This document shows positions 9,350 to 20,576 of a stretch of 64,000 bases of DNA, in pieces. Where the stretch lies: contig JAGTJL010000010.1 of NCBI GenBank assembly GCA_020746875.1, positions 2,108,001-2,172,000 of the forward strand, given 5' to 3'. The first letter of the stretch is position 1; each line of letters begins with the position of its first letter. This DNA comes from Rhexocercosporidium sp. MPI-PUGE-AT-0058 (lineage: Eukaryota; Ascomycota; Leotiomycetes; Helotiales). The notes beneath the pieces are model-generated. The model ran no database searches. It was not told the origin of the DNA and saw only the letters and a list, made by a program, of their open reading frames with translations. A program made the translations under genes and the position numbers.

Positions 9350-10989
9350 TTATAAATAACATTTGCTGCTGTCCACCTTCAAAGAATACAGCAAACTTTT
9401 GCTGCTCCACTGTTGAGTTTCATTCCACAAATATCGGCCCGGGATGTCGTGCACAGCATTGATCCAAGGAAATTGACACAGTTGATGACGAACAGCCAGC
9501 CAATCATGTAGTTCCAGTTGTTTGCAAACGTCCACGATAAGCCATCGATAGTCTTTAGACTTCGAAACTGATATACCGCTGATTAATATGCCCCACAACA
9601 GTAGTGTAAGCTTGCTGTGCTGGATGTAGATGGGGGTGGTATTGATTTTCTGGATTATATTTTCCAGTTTTTGAGAGAGTAGAGGGTAACTGGAATCATA
9701 ACGACCATACTCCGGAAGCAGAGTCGTCATGAATGCTAGCATGCTAAAACATGCTAGTTGATTGTAAACATCTCCAGACGCAGAACATTGTTGGCCCAAA
9801 GGAGAGATCTCTATCGAACGGTAAAGAAGCCAGACTAGCATTTCTGTATAAGTCAACGGGTCAAGCCTCATTGCCTTATTTCCCTCGTTGCTGTTGAGAG
9901 ACCTAGCAAAACTTGTCATAGTCATCATCACATGATAGGCCTCAGATGCGACGCTGAGAGATTTCACTTCAAGATCGGACGGATGACCGAAGGCGTGGCT
10001 GATAGTCTCTAGAAAATCGCTGCAAAATATAGGGGGGCATCCAGTTTGTAGCGCTAACTCAGCATCGAGCCTGTGTAAAGTCAGATAAAGAGCCTGAAGC
10101 AAATATACAAGGGTAGCAGAAATGTAGACAGGGGCCGGGAGGTTGACGTACCTCAATGGCTTAACTGCTAATGCGCGATTCTGCTTAATCAGCTTGGCCA
10201 TTCCTCCCCGGAGCTCAATCATCCGTCGTAGACCATCGAGGTGTATCAACCCAGTAGAGTAGAGATGATGTATCTGTTGATATATGACAAGGCTGACCAC
10301 AGCAGCTATAGCGTTGTCCGACACACAATCGGGACCGGATAACTTCATATTGACAAGAGAATACGCTTGTGAAATGTGATACAAGGCCTTAGATGACATC
10401 CTAGGCCTGCGCTCGTAAAAGTCGACATAGGATGCTGATATTGCCAAAGTGCAGTGGAAATCTACAGATCAGCGTGGGCGACGCTAAGGAAATAGGGCAG
10501 ATTACTCACAGGCCTCATCTATCAAAACACAGTTCGCCCATATTGACTTGACTATATCGAATTTGGAGCAAAATTGAGGTGGAAATAACTCATCGCTAAT
10601 ATCAAAAAACCCTGAGAAAAAGTAAGCGAACGGAGCCCAAGTGTGATATGGCATGGCAGCGTAGAAGATTTAGATGTTGACGTACATCTGTGCATGAGTT
10701 TGGTAGATTCGGAGTCCAGCTGTCCAGGAAACGTGGTAAGACACAAATCGTTCCAGAGCAGCGGTCGTCCAGCCTTTGGGGCGGGTTGCGGATAGGCTGT
10801 TGCTGGTATCCTTGTAGCAGTGAAAGGATGTTTTATCTGCACGATAGCTGTTGCCTTTTTGGTCGAAGGGCGGGGTCTGCCTGCATTCTTGCCTTTCATG
10901 ACATGAGCCCGAATGAGACGCCGGTCAGAGCCGCCTGGGCGTTTTCCTGCCGTTCCCTGGCTGATGAACTGCAGCGGCGTGCTCGACAT
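9350..10989 (-). CDS. Fungal_trans_2-type putative transcriptional regulator
   Basis: A 478-residue protein assembled from four exons: 10989-10686, 10611-10510, 10461-10152, 10070-9350. The introns (74, 48 and 81 nt) are GT..AG and keep frame. The N-terminus holds the basic motif RRLIRAHVMKGKN, common at the start of this family. Next come the conserved segments WFFDISDELFPPQF, DEAYFHCTLAISASYVDF, IHLDGLRRMIELRGG and LRLDAELALQTGCPP, which match the regulatory domain of Fungal_trans_2 (PF11951) proteins. No Zn2Cys6 cluster is visible, so DNA binding is unproven and it may act without one. It converges on the prenyltransferase gene with only 134 bp between stops and sits at the cluster edge, so a pathway-specific regulator is plausible. 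It is the last recognisable gene before the transposon block. Confidence 0.82.
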
Positions 10990-12080
10990 ATTGAAATTGT
11001 TCGAGTGCGTGTCTAAGGCCCGTAGTAGATGTTGATAAAAGCTCCCTTGTGAGTGCCGAGAGAAAGGAGCTTACGAGTGATTGGAGTTATTTCATCGGAG
11101 GGTGCACGACCCACTTGAATGCGCCCCACCAAAATCGTTATCAAAGAGCCTTTGATTCTTAAGTATCACGTTTTATTATGTAATATAAGCATGTGATTAA
11201 AATAAAATAGATTTAATTTATTGAATAAAGCTAAGTTTTATAAATTGCCTAACGTAGTGGTTAAACAAAAGTAGAAAACCAAGTAGGTGCACGTGATAAA
11301 CGATAGAATTTAATATACGTGAAAATCGATACTTATACGAATCACTTAAAATATGACTTTTTAATTAATAATAATTTAATAATAATTTTTAGTTAAATAA
11401 AGGTTTTTTTCCGGTTGGCGGCCGCTGACTATTAAAACTTGATTTATAAGTAAATGTAACGATCTTACATCAGCAAAAAATCCCACGGACGCTTATTCGC
11501 TAATCGGCCTTCGGGCGCTATTCGCGCTACTTTCAAATCTTAACTCGTTAACTGCTTGCTCGATTGCTTCTTTGGTAGGTAAAGGTGGCGGATCGGTAGA
11601 TCTATCGGATCCATTGAGTAGGCTATATTTGGGGTCATCGATCTTGTCTGTCGTTCTCGTAGAGTCTGTGAGATGTGTGCGGGCCTTAGATAGGAGAACG
11701 TCTTTGCTATGAGGGCGGCCACTTAAGATACCTAACTAGTCCTTAGAAACCGGTCGCACGTTCGTGAAATAGCGAGCATGCTAGTGTGCCATCTTTTTGT
11801 TCTACTATTATCACATCGATAGCACTACTAAAGGTAGCTGAGTTGATTGAATTTTATGTTTTCGAGACTGAGCCGCTGATGCTCCGAACATACCGTATAG
11901 CAGCAGCGGTGCTTGGTGAATAGAAGACCCAAATCTAATAGTATGCGGGTCGCAACTTATGGGATTGAATATATAGATAATATTCTGGCTTATTGATTAT
12001 ATGCCAGATATTAATGGAGAGATCTTCGGGCGGGGAAAGGTCTTTGACGTCGTCGTTTGACAAGGCTCCGGGAATTACTG
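10990..12080. other. Transition zone between cluster and repeat block
   Basis: This holds the regulator's promoter (first few hundred bases), then a sharp change near 11,150 to AT-rich sequence with RIP-like character. A coding-like stretch of less mutated DNA on the minus strand (about 11,760-11,470) shows no family I recognise. No intact gene or RNA gene is seen. Confidence 0.4.
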
Positions 12081-12082
12081 AG

Positions 12083-12660
12083 TTACGAAGGCAAGGTGGC
12101 TGTGAGACGGAAGAAGAGTGCAAGAAATAAGAAGAAGGTATTTATGGATGATGTATATATATTTGTAAAAGAAGGTAGAGATCTAAAAAATAGAGTTCGC
12201 GATAGTATTTTCGCTGGTTGCCTCGAGTTGAGGTTGAGGATGTGGATGAGGATGGGATGAGGAGTTGCTGGGATGTTGGCCGTCGCGCGTCGCAGCGCTG
12301 CCATTTGATTTACTAACGCAGCTAATGCTGATGCCGGGACTGGACTGATACCAATACTAACGCCTCGGAGGTTTTGTGTCGCATTTGGCTTAAACAATAG
12401 AATCCTGGTGTTAGCTTAGGGTTACCTAGTGGAAGTTATCTTTGTATACTTGGATTTAACTTTATGCCGAAGATGCGCTATTGCTTGTTGGTCGCTAATG
12501 ATAAGTAGTGAAGAATATCTCGTCTCTGTTTCGTTTACTTCTAGGCGTAATAGTTCATATTGTTTTGTACTTATATATTCGTACCGCCCCCTAGTTTTAT
12601 ACCTCGCCCACGCCTTTAGCCTTCCTTCCATCTTCATGTTCGATGCAGCATGTATGGCAG
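12083..12660 (-). pseudogene. Unrecognised coding-like remnants
   Basis: Two minus-strand open stretches (12,637-12,422 and 12,397-12,083) follow one another with a short out-of-frame gap. The first begins MKMEGRLKAWARYKTRGRYE. The second is Ala/Pro-rich near SPVPASALAALVNQM. Composition is less AT-rich than the DNA to the right. They may be the 3' part of a degraded transposon gene. I cannot name a family, and an intron joining them would be too short (about 21 nt), so a frameshift is more likely. Confidence 0.25.
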
Positions 12661-12888
12661 TGGAGTTGTGGCGGGTTGTTTTGCCTGTTGCGCCAATTAT
12701 TTCGATATCACGGGTTTCTTAAATTGTTTAGGGGGAAGGCAATTGATATTTGAATGTGAAAGAGAAGTCTCTGTTTGTAAACGCACTAACCAATGCATAT
12801 GTTAAAGATGACACTTGATGAGCTTTTTCGTATTGTAGAGTCTGTTATTATTGTCTTTTGTTTGACGACCCCTTTTGTTTTGTAGCTT

Positions 12889-12916
12889 GGCCGAGAGGCT
12901 GTAGTCAGCCTCGGCC
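12889..12916. repeat. GC-rich hairpin left of the piggyBac relic
   Basis: GGCCGAG followed by AGGCTG, then TAGT and the complement CAGCCTCGGCC, forms a near-perfect stem-loop in otherwise AT-rich DNA about 35 bp outside the left inverted repeat of the piggyBac relic. Its role is unknown. Confidence 0.6.
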
Positions 12917-12949
12917 GGCTTTGGTTACTTTCTTTCCTTTTTTTCGTTG

Positions 12950-12981
12950 CTATCCGAGTCGCTGCTGTCAGGATTACACCT
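12950..12981 (+). repeat. Left 32-bp inverted repeat of piggyBac relic
   Basis: It starts CTATCCGAGTCG and ends GGATTACACCT. It is the exact reverse complement of 14,969-15,000, and similarity stops abruptly on both sides. Confidence 0.9.
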
Positions 12982-13199
12982 ATCCCGGGGCGGAACAATA
13001 GTTGTTCCGAAGGAACACCAAAAGTCCGGCGTATTGTTAATATGTAAATAAACCTTCCTTTTACACCTAAAATCATCATTTTTATTATTATAATAATATT
13101 AAAGCATACAGTAGCTGATTCTACGGATTAAAGGACCCGCCGACCGGATGTAGCTCCCTTATAAGAGCACGGGGATAAGTTTTACTCTATGCGATTACT

Positions 13200-14880
13200 T
13201 GAATACCCCCCTGAGATCCGGATCCCAGAAGAAGTCGATGCAGATGATCTTCTATTACTTTTTACTATATATTTCACGCCGGAAATTATAGATTAAATAA
13301 CTAAAAAGACAAATAATTATATCCGGGATATTTAAGACCATTTAAATCCATATGCACGACCCCTCTTTTAATACCCCACTTGCCCTAGCGAGCTTTACGT
13401 CTACTTTGCCATACGAATCTATATAACTTATAACGTATAAAATAAGATTTAAGTCTACTGGTTAGATGAAGAATTTTTCGCCTATCACGATATTATACCT
13501 TATATATTGAGGGACAGGTTCCAAGAGCTTTATATGCGTGTCAAATTAGCGGGGAATGAGGCTTCCGGGCCGTACCAAAGAGTTAAACACATAACTTTAA
13601 TGCCGGACACGAAATTTACTAATAAATCCTTAAGTAGATTAGCTATTAACGCATATACAAGATATGAATCTTTCGGTCTACATCCCAGGACGAGATATTA
13701 TTATAGATAAGTGTATTATATAATATAAAGGGCATGCCAAAGAAGCCATTACTGTACTAAACAAGCCGACACCTACTGGTTTTAAGGTTTAGGCAATAGC
13801 CTCCCAAGAATTCATCCTTTACTAGAATTGGCACATACTTAAGGCTGGAAAAGGACCTGTTAATACGCCTACACCGGTAGCACTTAGAGGTATTAAGAAA
13901 GCCGGAAATGGAGGCAACAAGACTTAAGCTATAGTCCTCAAACTACTCTAAAGGCTCCTACCACCCCTGACAGGTTACGGCTACTACTGCTTCCTCGATA
14001 ACCTATTTATATCAGCCAAATTCGTTACTTACGCAAGAACTCTTGGTTTTAGTATTACTAGCACGTGTCGAACTAACGCAAGTGTTATTAAAGAACTCCT
14101 TAATTTAAAGAAGTTAAATAAGAACGATATTATTCCGTAGGGTTAACTCTATTCCTTCCCTACGACTGACGGCAAAACACTATAAATTAGCTAGAAGGAT
14201 TAAGCCTTTGTTTTATTTATAACATCGGACTTATCTACTAAAGACGCAGTCGAGCGTTTAAGGAAGCGCCCAAAAGAAACTAGCTTTAAAGCAAAGACCT
14301 CTAGAGCAGTATTCGACGAAGAAAAGGCTATTAAAACACTAGAGATTCCAGTAGTAGCTAATAGCTGTAACTATAACATAAGAGCTATAAATAAAGCCGA
14401 TCACTTAATCTCTCAGAACGCCGAATTACGTGAGATACAAAAGGGGGGGCATCAAGCTATCGAGCATTAGCTCTTTAAAATAATCCTCGTAAACTGTTAT
14501 TTGCTTACAAAGCGTGCTAAAGTAAAGGAACCACGTAAATTAAGCCTCCGGAGCCAATAGAAATTCAGAAGGCTACTTGTCAAAGGTTTAATTACAAAGG
14601 CTAAGGCAACTCCTTATCGTAGCCCTAAAAAGCGCGTCTTTATTATAAGCCAGGAAGCCGATTCTACGCCTCCTTATACTTACTAACGCGTTAAGATAGC
14701 AAAAAGGGGCTGGTGTATTACGTGTAAAAGAGGAAGGTTTAAAGACCGGCCGCAGAAAAGAGTTGTATTAGGAGAAATCGCTGTAAATAAGGGTCGCTCT
14801 TTAAAAGGAATCTTAGCTAGTATAGCTGCAAATAATACGTAGTATACCTTTATAAAATCCGTCCTTATTTTACAGAATTT
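13200..14880 (+). pseudogene. piggyBac-type transposase, RIP-degraded
   Basis: The plus-strand translation shows long stretches of a fungal piggyBac (PGBD-like) transposase broken by TAA/TAG where Trp or Gln is expected. Recognisable blocks in order: an N-terminal PEEVDADDLLLLF stretch; RDRFQELYMRVKLAGNEASG (from 13,507); SLSRLAINAYTRYESFGLHP; a YYCFLDNLF...CRTNASVIKELL region (about 13,990-14,100); WKDQAFVLF-like then VERLRKRPKETSFKAKTSRA (about 14,250); a GGHQAIEH block (about 14,445); and a Cys-containing C-terminus GWCITCKRGRF with RPQKRV (about 14,710), as in the zinc-binding tail of the family. Family assignment rests on block order and spacing. The gene is dead. Confidence 0.75.
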
Positions 14881-14968
14881 CATAGCTTTTAATAAATATT
14901 TATATTAATTCTCTGAAATAGAACTCTTTAATTAGTCAGAATTAGCCGAGGCACGGTGCACATCTGGG

Positions 14969-15000
14969 AGGTGTAATCCTGACAGCAGCGACTCGGATAG
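14969..15000 (-). repeat. Right 32-bp inverted repeat of piggyBac relic
   Basis: The exact inverse of 12,950-12,981. It has escaped RIP, as expected for a repeat far shorter than RIP's length threshold. Confidence 0.9.
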
Positions 15001-15880
15001 TTGGCTTTAAGATGCATTCGATACTGGCCGATAATTTCCTATGCCTTAGTTACGTTTGAAACATTATTTTTATATGCCTCTACAGCGGAGCTTTTATGTT
15101 GCTTTATTTTCAAAAAGTAATATAAGCTTTCGTTTATATAATAAAAAGAATAGTATTACTTCTGTTAATTAAGAGATAAACGTCCGTAAAGCGAATAAAA
15201 TATGCGCGAATTTTTGTATTTAATAATAAAAGCTTCTTCTTATTATTATAAAGAAGTTATTTAAAATATTTCGATGAGCTTTTTCCGTTATTCCGTTATT
15301 TTTAAAGTTATACGCCGAGATTTAAATCCTTTTAATATTATATTTAATTATAAAAGTATAAGCGATTCTTTTACTTTCCGGTCTTCTATTAATAATTAAT
15401 CTTTTAAAAAATTTATAGCGGCAAATAAGGTCTTTTTAAAAGAACTTTACTATTTCTTCTGCCGTAGCTAAGCTTAAGGCTTTTTTTTTAATTTATTTTA
15501 ATAAATCTTTTTTTATAAAAATAAAGTATTTCTTTTTATTATTTATAATTAAAACTCGCATAATATTTAAGCTTATTTTCTTAAATATTCTTATAAGTTA
15601 CGTAAAATATAAAAAGTTCTTTTTTCTTTTTGCTTTCTATTTTTAATAACTTAAGTAACTTTTGCAGAAGTGTCAGGAGTGGAATCTAATATAAGGAGGG
15701 TCGTTATCTCATAAACCAGACCCTCCTTTGACGGTAATTCGCGCACTGCCTTATATATCCGAGCTTTAGCTCCACGCTAAGTAAATTAAAGTAAATTAAA
15801 GTAAATGAGTTAATTAGAGGCCAGAGCTTTGAATTCCCGCCGGAGGGTCTGAGGGAAAATAATAAGACTTTAGTGGCTCG
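15001..15880. other. AT-rich RIP-mutated DNA with a GC-richer island
   Basis: 15,001-15,660 is very AT-rich with no recognisable coding. 15,671-15,880 is GC-richer and carries an inverted pair CAGACCCTCC / GGAGGGTCTG (about 15,716 and 15,842) plus three near-tandem GTAAATTAAA units (about 15,780-15,806). It could be part of an older LTR; I found no second copy. Confidence 0.4.
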
Positions 15881-15885
15881 CGCGG

Positions 15886-16045
15886 TGTAACGACAGGTAT
15901 GCTTCGGCTAAGTCGGGGGTCCGGAACAGGTCCGACCCTCCTCCGACTCCTTATATATATGCCTCCCTCCTATACAGTAGCTCTGTAGTTTTTGTATTTT
16001 AAGTATTAAGTCTATCTTCACGTCTAAGGCTCTTGTGTCGTTACA
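15886..16045. repeat. Solo LTR with 5-bp target duplication
   Basis: A 160-bp sequence beginning TGTAACGACA and ending TGTCGTTACA (perfect 10-bp terminal inverted repeats in TG..CA form). It is flanked by CGCGG on both sides (15,881-15,885 and 16,046-16,050). It contains a TATA box (TTATATATATGCC, about 15,950). No internal region or partner LTR follows, so it is a solo LTR left by LTR-LTR recombination. It is hardly RIP-mutated. Confidence 0.85.
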
Positions 16046-16050
16046 CGCGG

Positions 16051-16747
16051 TCACTTTAGTGAAGGGGATCGATTATTATAACCTCGACTTCAAGCCTGTA
16101 CTTTTATTTCTTAACCACGATTAATTTCTATTACGAAGAGCGCATTCGAAAGCTATCTTATACCTCTATCTCCTAAAGTAGTTTTTATAATCACTCTCTA
16201 AAGCGTTTAATATCGATTTATAGCCGCGAGAGCCATGTCTTTTAGCGAAGGCTCGAACTTAATTACCCTTTTTCGCTTACCTTTGCTTTTACCTTTTAGT
16301 CCGCCTTAAGTACTTTCCTCGCTACTTATAATACGCTAAATAATACGACCTTTAAAAGCGCTTTATTTAATTAGCGAGCTTACGAATATATAATTTATAC
16401 TTCCTTACGCTATTAGCGAGCTTTCGGACTTATAATTTACACTTCTTCGTTCTCTTTTCGATTATGATTTCGATTCGGCAGATAATATACAAGATAATAA
16501 AAGAGATTACATTTACGAGCGAGTAAGAAATAATCTAACCTAGAAAGTCAAAAGGCCGATAATATAAGTTATTTTTTAATTACTTCGTGATAACAAATAG
16601 ACTTTTTACGATTTTCTTGTCGCATTTATTTTAAAAAACACCCTAAGTATTCCCTTTTATTACGATATATTCAAATAACTTAATAATAATATAAAGTCCT
16701 CCGCGAAGTCCTAGGTCACGTTGAATTTATTCCCTTTATTTTAATAT
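16051..16747. other. Degraded repeat left of Gypsy element A
   Basis: RIP-mutated DNA whose plus-strand translation is coding-like but broken, possibly gag of an older LTR element. It ends where the Gypsy A LTR begins. I cannot name the family. Confidence 0.3.
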
Positions 16748-17028
16748 TATAGAAGGGGAAATACTAAGCATATAATAAGAGGGTAGTAAAGTAAGTGCCG
16801 GAAGGTAAACGTAAGAAATACTTATTTAATAAATACTAAAGATATTATATATTTAAGGAATATAATTTATTAAAGGAGGAAAAAGGTATAATTTAAATAA
16901 AAAGGAAAAGTTATAATAATAAAAATCGTTATTATTTTTAAAAAATATTACTTTAAAGGTTATTTTAAATATAATAAGATATAGCTTAATCACGTAATAA
17001 ATAGGCCTCTAAAGTTAACCTTATTATA
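16748..17028 (-). repeat. 3' LTR of Gypsy copy A
   Basis: 281 bp, the same length as the cleaner solo copy at 21,814-22,094, from which it differs mainly by C-to-T and G-to-A changes. The adjoining G-run complement at 17,031-17,042 is the polypurine tract, which fixes minus orientation. Confidence 0.8.
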
Positions 17029-20000
17029 TGCGTCCCCCCCTTAGAAAACTTATACTCGACCTCGAGTAAAAAACTAAGAATTAATATTATAATTTTAAAG
17101 CTTTAAATACTTAAAGGAAAATATATTTAAGTAAGAATAAGTAAATGTTAAGTGACTTATACCTTACTTTTAAAAGTAAATAATTGTCTTATTTAATACC
17201 CTTAAATATTATCTTTTACTTTATTATTCTTTTTCTTTCCTTTCCTTTTTAATAACTTTATTACTCTTTTTTATAATACTCTTAAAAAGGCTTTACGCGT
17301 CTCTTTATATTTATATTAATCTTTTTATGCCTTTTAACACTTATTATATTATTTTTATTATTTAAACTTGCCTTTTTAAATATTATATTTAAGTAAATTT
17401 TAACTTTAATAAAGTTAAAGTAATTCTTTTAAAATAAATTAACATATAATTAATATTTTAAATAAGTTCTCGACTCCTTCCTTTACGACGTGAAGACTAA
17501 TTTTTTTTATAAAATAAAAATTAATCTTTATAACGCGTCGAATTCGTTAATATTCCCTTATACCTTAAGCTAACGTGTCTTTAACGACCCCGCTCCTTTT
17601 TTATATTTTTATTTTAATAAATCTTTTATAAACCTTTTTAATTATTATTAAAAATAAAAGGAAATATATTAAGGGCATATTAAAAAAGTAAGAATATATA
17701 AATATATAAAGTTAAAGGTAAATAATAATCGGAGGACGGTCTTCTCACTTTTAAAGTTTAAAATATAATAAAAAAGTAAAAAGAAGTCAATCGGAATATT
17801 TCTTTTTTTAATTTAATTAAGTCTTTTCTTCACTTTTATTTTATTTTTTTTACTTTTATTTCTTTAATAAATTAATATTAAATAACGATAAAGTCGGTCT
17901 TAAGTAATTCCTTCTCTTTTTATTTTAACGGTTATTATATTAAATAAAAGCGTTAATAATGCTTTAATAACTTCTTATTATATTTTCTTATTATTCTTTA
18001 ATAAATAAATAAATTATTATAAACGACTAAGATTTATTATATTTAAAAGGAAAAGAAAAGAAATATTATATTTTATATATTAACTTTAAGTTACTTAGTC
18101 TTTTTCGTAATCTTTTTCTTTTCCTAATAATAGGTTACAAAGTAAAAGCTTCTCGAGAATAACTCTTAAAGTTTTAATAAGTTATAAATTATTTTAAACT
18201 GCCTTCGTCGTCGCTTTCCGTCGACTTACTTCTTATTATTAATTAATTAAAAAGGGTAAAAAATTAAAAGTAAGTTCTTTTTCGTTCGACATCGCTAATT
18301 TCCTTTACTTTAATACTCTTTTAATACGATTTAAAGACTTAAAATAAAGGCGCAGCTTTAATTATCTTACTAAAATAAGAAGTATTTTTAACCTCGTTAT
18401 TTATTTTAAGCCTTTATTATATTATATTATAAGTAATTTTTAAATTAATAATATCGAGCTTTCTAGAAGTCCTTTTTCATTAAAGTAACCCCTTTTTATT
18501 TAAAAGTAAGATTCTTTTTTAAAAAACCTTATATTAATATAATTTTATAGCGACTATAAGGGTAATAAAAGTATACTCCGAATACCTTTATAAGCCGGTA
18601 TAAGCTAAGCCGGATCTTAAGTTTAAGGAAAAAGTAAATATATTTTAAAAGCGGAAGTAATAATGTTCTTTTTTAATTAATTAATATTTTTAATTTAAAA
18701 GTCTAAAGACTAATATTTAGCTAAAGAAAGTTCTTAATCTAAAGTTTAATTAATTTATTTAATAAGAAATAGCCTTATAAAAATAAAGTCAGAGGAATAT
18801 CTGTGAATAACTTAAGTATTTATAATAAGGCACTATTTACTTATTTAAGTCCTTTATAAAATTATTACTGCGATAAAACTATAATAATAATATTTAAATT
18901 CTAATAAGCGAAATTTCAGAACGACTAAAAAAGAAGCGTATAATTTAAATTAATTAAAATCTCCTTTCACACAAAATAGTTTTACTTATTTTATCGTCTT
19001 AAAATTAATTAACCGAAACTCTAAGGAAATAAAGTCGTTATTATTTTAATACTTTAATACGTTATTTAAACTAACTTAAAGTAAACTTAATTTATTATAA
19101 TACTTAATCCGCTATCTTATACTTTTACTCTTAATTAAATTACTATTATTAATACTTAAGCAATATAAAGGCTTAGACTTAATAGCCGTCGATTAAGAGA
19201 ACTTATAGAGTTTAATAATAACTTTTACGTTAAACTTTAGGCTTACGACAACTCGACCGCTGATTTCCGAAGACTAATAATTTAATTAAAAATAAAGCAC
19301 TTATAATATAAAAGGTTAAAAGCGTAAAAAAGATATAAAAAAGCTAGAGATTTATAATTTATTAGCCGTACCTATTTTATTTGTTTTTAACTTAATTGTC
19401 ATAATCTTAAAATATTAGGCTCCGGTTTTTAAACACGTTATATTAAAGTTATTAATATTTAAATAAACCTTTTATATTATTAATAATAAATTTAATAATC
19501 TTTATTACTAATATAAAATAGTTATAATAGCTTATTTTCTTTATAATAACTTATAGCCTGTCGCGCGCTTTATTATTTATTTAAATATATAAATTAGTTT
19601 TATTTATTTAACTTTATAAACTCCTTTAAATCTTAAATCGTTTAATTATACGTAACCTTTTAATTATTATATATTTTCTTTTTAAATTAATAGCTTATTT
19701 ATTATAGCTTTAAGAGCTGTTTTAATTAAAATAAATCTTTTTTATTATAAAGTGTTTAAATAATATTAAAGAAGAATTTCTGGTTTTCGACTACTTTCGG
19801 GGACTTATTATATAAGCTTATTTCGGTAATATGTCTCGGGGGGTTATTATTTTCAGCGCCTGGCCTATTAATATATTAAGACTATTAACGCTTCGAAACG
19901 ACTCGTCGAAAGAACCTCGTTTAACTTATTATTTAACTCTTTATAAGATTTAATAAAGAGTAAGTATTTAATTAAATTTTACTCTTTTATAATATAAGTT

Positions 20001-20431
20001 ATAATCGACTTAATTTAATTAAATTATTTTATAAAACTAAAACTCTTTTTAAGTTTCTTAAGGGCTTTTTTAACTTTATAAAGTGTTAATAATCACTATA
20101 TTTACAGGCTTTCGAGCCTATACGTTTAGCGTTAATAATACTAAATTATTTAAAGGATAGCTATTATAAACATATTATTTAGTTCGACTGAAATACTAGT
20201 GTTATTATTACGGAACGACTTATAAATGTAATCGGAGGGTGTTTATAGGCGTAAATAGTGTTCGAAATACTAAGGGGATTTTTTGTCGTTTAAAAGAGAG
20301 CCCTTAGTGTTTTAATATATACTTTTACTATTATGCCTTAATCTTCGTCCCTCTTATAAAATATAAAAGGTACGTCCTTATTATAGTTTAGCGTTCGATA
20401 ACGTTAAATAATAAATTATAAAAATTATAAT

Positions 20432-20576
20432 AAAAAGTAATTAATAATATTAATTATAATAAAAAGTAATTAATAATATTAATTATAATAAAAAGTAATT
20501 AATAATATTAATTATAATAAAAAGTAATTAATAATATTAATTATAATAAAAAGTAATTAATAATATTAATTATAAC
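20432..20576 (+). repeat. Perfect 29-bp minisatellite, five copies
   Basis: The unit starts AAAAAGTAATTAATAATATT. Copies begin at 20,432, 20,461, 20,490, 20,519 and 20,548 and are identical. The matching place in Gypsy copy B (about 45,850-45,880) has a single, diverged unit. Confidence 0.92.

Larger units (their letters stand above)
12950..15000 (+). mobile_element. piggyBac-family DNA transposon relic
   Basis: A 2.05-kb unit bounded by a 32-bp inverted repeat (12,950-12,981 and 14,969-15,000), identical in both arms. It encloses a plus-strand transposase pseudogene of the piggyBac type (DDE_Tnp_1_7). No TTAA target duplication is visible directly outside the repeats, so these may be subterminal rather than terminal, or the ends have decayed. 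Coding sense is plus. RIP-like stops are frequent. Confidence 0.75.

Noticed and set aside
10071..10151. Alternative acceptor at 10,094 for the third regulator intron
   Set aside because: It would put an immediate stop after the junction. The acceptor at 10,071 keeps frame and yields the LRLDAELALQTG motif.
10690..11016. Plus-strand 108-codon frame
   Set aside because: It is the reverse of exon 1 of the Fungal_trans_2 gene, whose splicing and family match are much stronger.
11410..11425. GCGGCCGC (NotI site) as a possible vector junction
   Set aside because: The flanks are normal fungal AT-rich DNA and no vector sequence is visible.
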